This document shows positions 60,980 to 64,000 of a stretch of 64,000 bases of DNA, piece by piece. The stretch is taken from positions 371,981 to 435,980 of the forward strand of contig JAWKYD010000003.1 in assembly GCA_041396685.1 (NCBI GenBank), given 5' to 3'. The notes under the pieces are model-generated. The model saw only the letters and a list, made by a program, of their open reading frames with translations, ran no database searches and was not told where the DNA came from. Every line of letters begins with the position of its first letter. The first letter of the stretch is position 1. The stretch is from JAUIAI01 sp041396685. Lineage in GTDB: Bacteria > Pseudomonadota > Gammaproteobacteria > Burkholderiales > Burkholderiaceae_E. The translations under genes were made by a program, and so were the position numbers.

Positions 60980-61362
60980 GGACAGCGAACCGCGGCGACA
61001 TCAGGCAACCGTGAACGGCTTCCTCAGGGGGAGGAGGCGCGACGGCATTCAGGTCGGTTTCCAGTGTACTACCGGGGTATCGCGTCGTTCCGGGCGCAGG
61101 CGAGTACTCGTTTTTCGAGGGGCGGGTTGCGCTCGGCCGAGGTTTGTGGTGGATGGCCGCCGCCGTCCGTCGCCCGCGCGCAGCGGCTCGTGCAAGCCGC
61201 GCCGCTGCGGTGGCGCGTGACCGATCTCATCGCGTCACCTGCGGTCGTCCAAAGGGAAGGCGCACCAACTCTTTGTCCTCGGCCGCCCAGGTGGCGGTGC
61301 GCATCGTGACGGGGCTCGGCCTGCGTCTGATCGGGGTGGTCGACTGTCAGACCGGCCCGCGC
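60980..61362. other. Gene-free gap between the CbiM-like and amidohydrolase genes
   Basis: 383 bases with no credible gene on either strand, no clear terminator and no repeat. It must hold any promoter of the minus-strand CbiM-like gene and the 3' untranslated region of the amidohydrolase operon. Confidence 0.4.
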
Positions 61363-62163
61363 TCAGAAGCGGTATAGCTGCGAGGGATTGGTCCAGGTGC
61401 AGGCGAGCATCTGGGCTTCGCTGAGCACGCCGGCCAGGAACGCGAGCATCCGGCCGATGTCGGGCAGCGGCGGCTCGGTCATCACGTGTGGCCAGTCGCT
61501 GCCCCAGAGACACCGATCGGGATAGCCCGACGCCAGCCGCGCGACCAGCCCGGCAAGATCACCGAAGTCGTCCTGCCGGCTGACGCGCGTGAGCGCGAGT
61601 TTTACCCACACCCGTCCTGTATCGAGCAGGCGACAAAGCGCGTCGGCCTGTGCCACATCCGTCGGGTCGACATGTCCGATGTGGTCGAGCACCAGGCGTT
61701 GGCCGCCAGGCAGCGTCGCGAGCTGGGCCGCCAGCGTGTCGTAGCGGGCCGGTTCGGTGTTCAGCTCGATGTGCCAGTCGACCTCGGCGGCGCGGCGCGC
61801 CAATGCCGGCAGCGAATCGAGCTCGTTCAGGCCCAGGCGGGTGCGGTCCTGGATGCGCAACGCACGTATGCCGGCGGCGTTCAGGGCTTGAAGATTCGTG
61901 GCCTCCGGGTCGATCATCGCGACCCCCCGCAACGCGATGCCGATCTCGGATTGCAGAAGTTGCACGATACGGCTGTTGTCGGTGCCGTCGACCGAAGCCT
62001 GCACCACCACCGCCCGGGTGATGTGGTTCGGTTCCGCCTCCAGCCGGTAGTCGGTGAGATCCTTGCCCGGCGGAACATAGCGGCCCACCGAGGGCCGCGC
62101 ATCCTTCGAGAAGGAATGCATGTGGCAATCGCAGATCGTCGCAGGGGTCGGGCGGTCGGACAT
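61363..62163 (-). CDS. Amidohydrolase family protein (PDC hydrolase-like)
   Basis: A 266-residue TIM-barrel hydrolase. DCHMHSF near the N-terminus gives the first metal-binding pair. LDHIGHVD and the late GSDWPHVM supply further active-site residues. The order matches the 2-pyrone-4,6-dicarboxylate lactonase/Amidohydro_2 group, which acts on carboxylated lactones. It lies 47 bases downstream of tctA on the same strand, so it may act on the imported acid. Start at 62163 is preferred to a longer arginine-rich leader. Confidence 0.85.
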   Translation of the reverse strand: MSDRPTPATICDCHMHSFSKDARPSVGRYVPPGKDLTDYRLEAEPNHITRAVVVQASVDGTDNSRIVQLLQSEIGIALRGVAMIDPEATNLQALNAAGIRALRIQDRTRLGLNELDSLPALARRAAEVDWHIELNTEPARYDTLAAQLATLPGGQRLVLDHIGHVDPTDVAQADALCRLLDTGRVWVKLALTRVSRQDDFGDLAGLVARLASGYPDRCLWGSDWPHVMTEPPLPDIGRMLAFLAGVLSEAQMLACTWTNPSQLYRF

Positions 62164-62210
62164 GGCAGCAGGTCTTTCGATGGTCGAAGGGCGAGTCGGG
62201 CGTGTGATGG

Positions 62211-63692
62211 TCACGCGCGCGGTGTGCTGCGCCGCAGAACGATCACAGTGCCGACGACGCAAAGCGCGGTCACGGCCAGGAAGCCGATCGCGATCGGCGA
62301 GCCGACGAAGATCTCGACGCGTCCGCCACTGGTCAGCAGCGCCTGGCGCAGGCTCTGCTCGAATGGCGGGCCGAGAATGAGACCGATCAGCAGCGGCGGA
62401 ACCGGAAACTGGCTGCGTCGGAACAGGAATCCGAGCACGCCGGCACCGAGCATGACCCAGACATCGAACAGGCTGTTGTCGACCGAGAACGAGCCGAGCA
62501 CGGCGAGAATGGCGATTGCAGGAAACAGATGTCGCGGCTGGATGTGGATCACGTGCAGGGCGACGCGAAACAGCAGCAGGCCGATGACGACAGTCGGCAC
62601 GGACGACAGCAGCAGCGCCTCGATGATCGCGTAGACCTCGACGCCGTGGTCGCGAAACAGGAACGGGCCGGGTGCCAGGCCCTGCAACATGAATGCACCC
62701 AGGATCACCGCGGTCACGGCGTCGCCCGGAATACCTAGCGCCAGCGTGGGCACGAGGGCGCCGCCGGTGACCGCATTGTTCGCGGCCTCGGGCGCGGCCA
62801 CGCCTTCGTCGGCGCCCTGGCCGAAGCGCTCACGCTCGCGTGAACGCGAGCGGGCCAAGTTGTAGCTCATGAAGGCGGGCACGGTCGAGCCGATGCCGGG
62901 CAGAATGCCCACGAAGGTGCCGATGACCGATGACACCAGCAACACCGTGCGCATACGCAGCAGCTCGACCAGACCGACGCGAGATGTGCGCAGTGGGGGA
63001 ATCTCGTGACCGGCAACCGCGGATCGGCGGTGCTCGAACAACTGCACGAACACCTCCGACATCGCGAACAGGCCGATCAGCACCGGAATCAGTCGCAGGC
63101 CGTTCTCGAGCGCGAACGTGCCGTAGGTGTAGCGTGGCGTGCCGCTGATCGGGTCCAGCCCGACGATGCCCGCGCATACCCCGACCAGCACCATGATCGC
63201 GGCATCGAGGCGCGAACCGCCGCCGAACAGCACGATCACCATCAGCGCGAACAGCATCAGCGCGGCCATCTCGGCCGGCCCGAAATCCAGCGCCAGTCGG
63301 GCCAGGGGCTCGGCCAGCGCCATCAGTACCAGACAGCTGAAGACGTTGCCGAACACACTCGCGAACAGCGCCAGCCGCAGCGCCCGGCTGCCGTCGCCGC
63401 GCCGCGCCATCGCATAGCCGTCGATCGCGGTGGCGGCCGACGAGGGCGTCCCCGGCACATTGAGCAGGATCGCGGAGATCGAGCCGCCGAAGATCGCGCC
63501 TTGGTAGACGCCCAGCAGCAGGATCAGGGCCGGCACCGGCGGCATCGAGAACGTGGCCGGAATCAGCAGCGCGATCGCCATCGTCGGGCCCAGCCCCGGA
63601 ATCGCGCCGATGATGATTCCCACGGTGATGCCGCTGATCGCCGCGATCAACACCCAGACGTCGAGCAGCGCGAAGAACGCGTCCACCAGCAT
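62211..63692 (-). CDS. tctA: Tripartite tricarboxylate transporter permease TctA
   Basis: A 493-residue large permease with about 11-12 membrane segments. Family segments include IIGAIPGLGPTMAIALLIP near the N-terminus, LLNVPGTPSSAATAIDGYAMARRG, and the repeated GILPGIGSTVPAF and LALGIPGDAVTAVILGAFM. Together with the small TctB and a periplasmic TctC it imports tricarboxylates or related acids. tctB is just upstream. A tctC gene is not in the window. Confidence 0.95.
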   Translation of the reverse strand: MLVDAFFALLDVWVLIAAISGITVGIIIGAIPGLGPTMAIALLIPATFSMPPVPALILLLGVYQGAIFGGSISAILLNVPGTPSSAATAIDGYAMARRGDGSRALRLALFASVFGNVFSCLVLMALAEPLARLALDFGPAEMAALMLFALMVIVLFGGGSRLDAAIMVLVGVCAGIVGLDPISGTPRYTYGTFALENGLRLIPVLIGLFAMSEVFVQLFEHRRSAVAGHEIPPLRTSRVGLVELLRMRTVLLVSSVIGTFVGILPGIGSTVPAFMSYNLARSRSRERERFGQGADEGVAAPEAANNAVTGGALVPTLALGIPGDAVTAVILGAFMLQGLAPGPFLFRDHGVEVYAIIEALLLSSVPTVVIGLLLFRVALHVIHIQPRHLFPAIAILAVLGSFSVDNSLFDVWVMLGAGVLGFLFRRSQFPVPPLLIGLILGPPFEQSLRQALLTSGGRVEIFVGSPIAIGFLAVTALCVVGTVIVLRRSTPRA

Positions 63693-63736
63693 GTTCGTCG
63701 AGCTCCTCGTCGGGGCGACGGCGGCCGCGGGCCGCG

Positions 63737-64000
63737 TCAGGGCAGGGGAATCTTCAGGCCGTAGCGGGCGCCAGCGGTCACCAGCGCGGCGATCGCCAGG
63801 GTCACCACGAAGCCGGACAGTATCCGTCGCTCACCGAATGCGGCCGCGACGACGACACCGATCACTGCCGCGCTCGCGAGGAAACCGGCCACCGGCATCA
63901 GCGCCAGCGCAACCGCTACCGCGAGGGCGACCGCCAGGGTCTTGGCGATGTCGGCCGCAGGCCCGATCGGTTGGTCCGGGCGGTGACGGTTGGTGATCAG
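63737..64000 (-). CDS. tctB: Tripartite tricarboxylate transporter TctB family protein (3' part)
   Basis: The frame runs from the window edge to a TGA at 63737-63739: 87 codons with three hydrophobic stretches, ending GARYGLKIPLP. AKTLAVALAVAVALALMPVAG and the final TLAIAALVTAGARYGLKIPLP match the C-terminal half of TctB. The start lies beyond the window. It is 44 bases upstream of tctA on the same strand, the standard tctBA order. Confidence 0.85.
   Translation of the reverse strand: MITNRHRPDQPIGPAADIAKTLAVALAVAVALALMPVAGFLASAAVIGVVVAAAFGERRILSGFVVTLAIAALVTAGARYGLKIPLP

Noticed and set aside
1..64000. rRNA or tRNA genes, prophage or intact insertion sequences
   Set aside because: Reading both strands I found no conserved rRNA segment, no tRNA cloverleaf I could support, and no integrase or transposase gene; a dedicated tRNA scan was not possible here.

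Overview
The window is a GC-rich chromosomal segment from a proteobacterium, most likely a betaproteobacterium of the order Burkholderiales. This is inferred from gene content and order, not from any rRNA. Neighbourhoods I associate with that group are exbB-exbD-lpxK-trm112-kdsB-adk next to xseA and sodB, ribF-ileS-lspA-coaBC with dut nearby, purN-rsmB-like-desaturase-rpmG/rpmB-radC-ispH, argF beside a DUF3579 gene, a tctBA-type tripartite tricarboxylate transporter, and an EF-P/EarP pair of the arginine-rhamnosylation type. I see no rRNA, tRNA, CRISPR array, integrase or intact insertion sequence. Most of the window is core chromosome.

Layout. 1-4654: the 5' end of an unknown gene, a MATE exporter, and a cbbQ-cbbO (norQ-norD-like) AAA+/VWA activase pair. 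4754-8614: argG, a divergent MFS exporter, and an aldo/keto reductase. 8873-13102: a PLP aminotransferase, a histidine kinase/response regulator pair, and a divergent ECF sigma factor. 13152-16419: argF, DUF3579, a receiver protein and efp. 16490-18685: earP, a KTSC protein and an SDR. 18980-25513: one giant 2177-codon gene joining a proton-pumping pyrophosphatase to an alanine-rich helical rod and an OmpA-like peptidoglycan-binding domain. 25818-31456: adk, kdsB, trm112, lpxK, exbD, exbB and divergent xseA. 31511-33523: glsB-like, sodB, DUF192 and a small exported protein. 33704-38750: icd, csp, clpS, clpA and dsbB. 38836-43586: tal, dut, a membrane protein, an SDR and a flavodoxin-fold/UbiA fusion. 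43671-49964: coaBC, lspA, ileS, ribF and divergent purN. 49945-55916: rsmB-like methyltransferase, desaturase, rpmG-rpmB, radC, FKBP and ispH. 56224-60979: a PAS/degenerate GGDEF protein, aspartate dehydrogenase, an HD-GYP phosphodiesterase and a CbiM-like permease. 61363-64000: an amidohydrolase, tctA and the 3' end of tctB.

Several genes form functional sets. ArgF and ArgG catalyse consecutive steps of arginine synthesis. EF-P carries Arg32 and lies next to its glycosyltransferase EarP. KdsB and LpxK both serve lipid A/Kdo synthesis, with ExbBD-type energisation proteins beside them. ClpS is the adaptor of ClpA. LspA, IleS, RibF and CoaBC form a tightly packed housekeeping operon. The degenerate GGDEF protein and the HD-GYP enzyme suggest a local c-di-GMP circuit.

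The most unusual object is the pyrophosphatase-rod-OmpA fusion. It would tether an inner-membrane H+ pump to the cell wall through about 1200 residues of low-complexity helix. Next are the flavodoxin-fold/UbiA fusion and the GGDEF protein with a ruined active site but an intact I-site. Two essential-type genes, icd and clpA, each carry an apparent single-base deletion. Restoring one base gives full family length in both, so sequencing or assembly errors are the likeliest cause.
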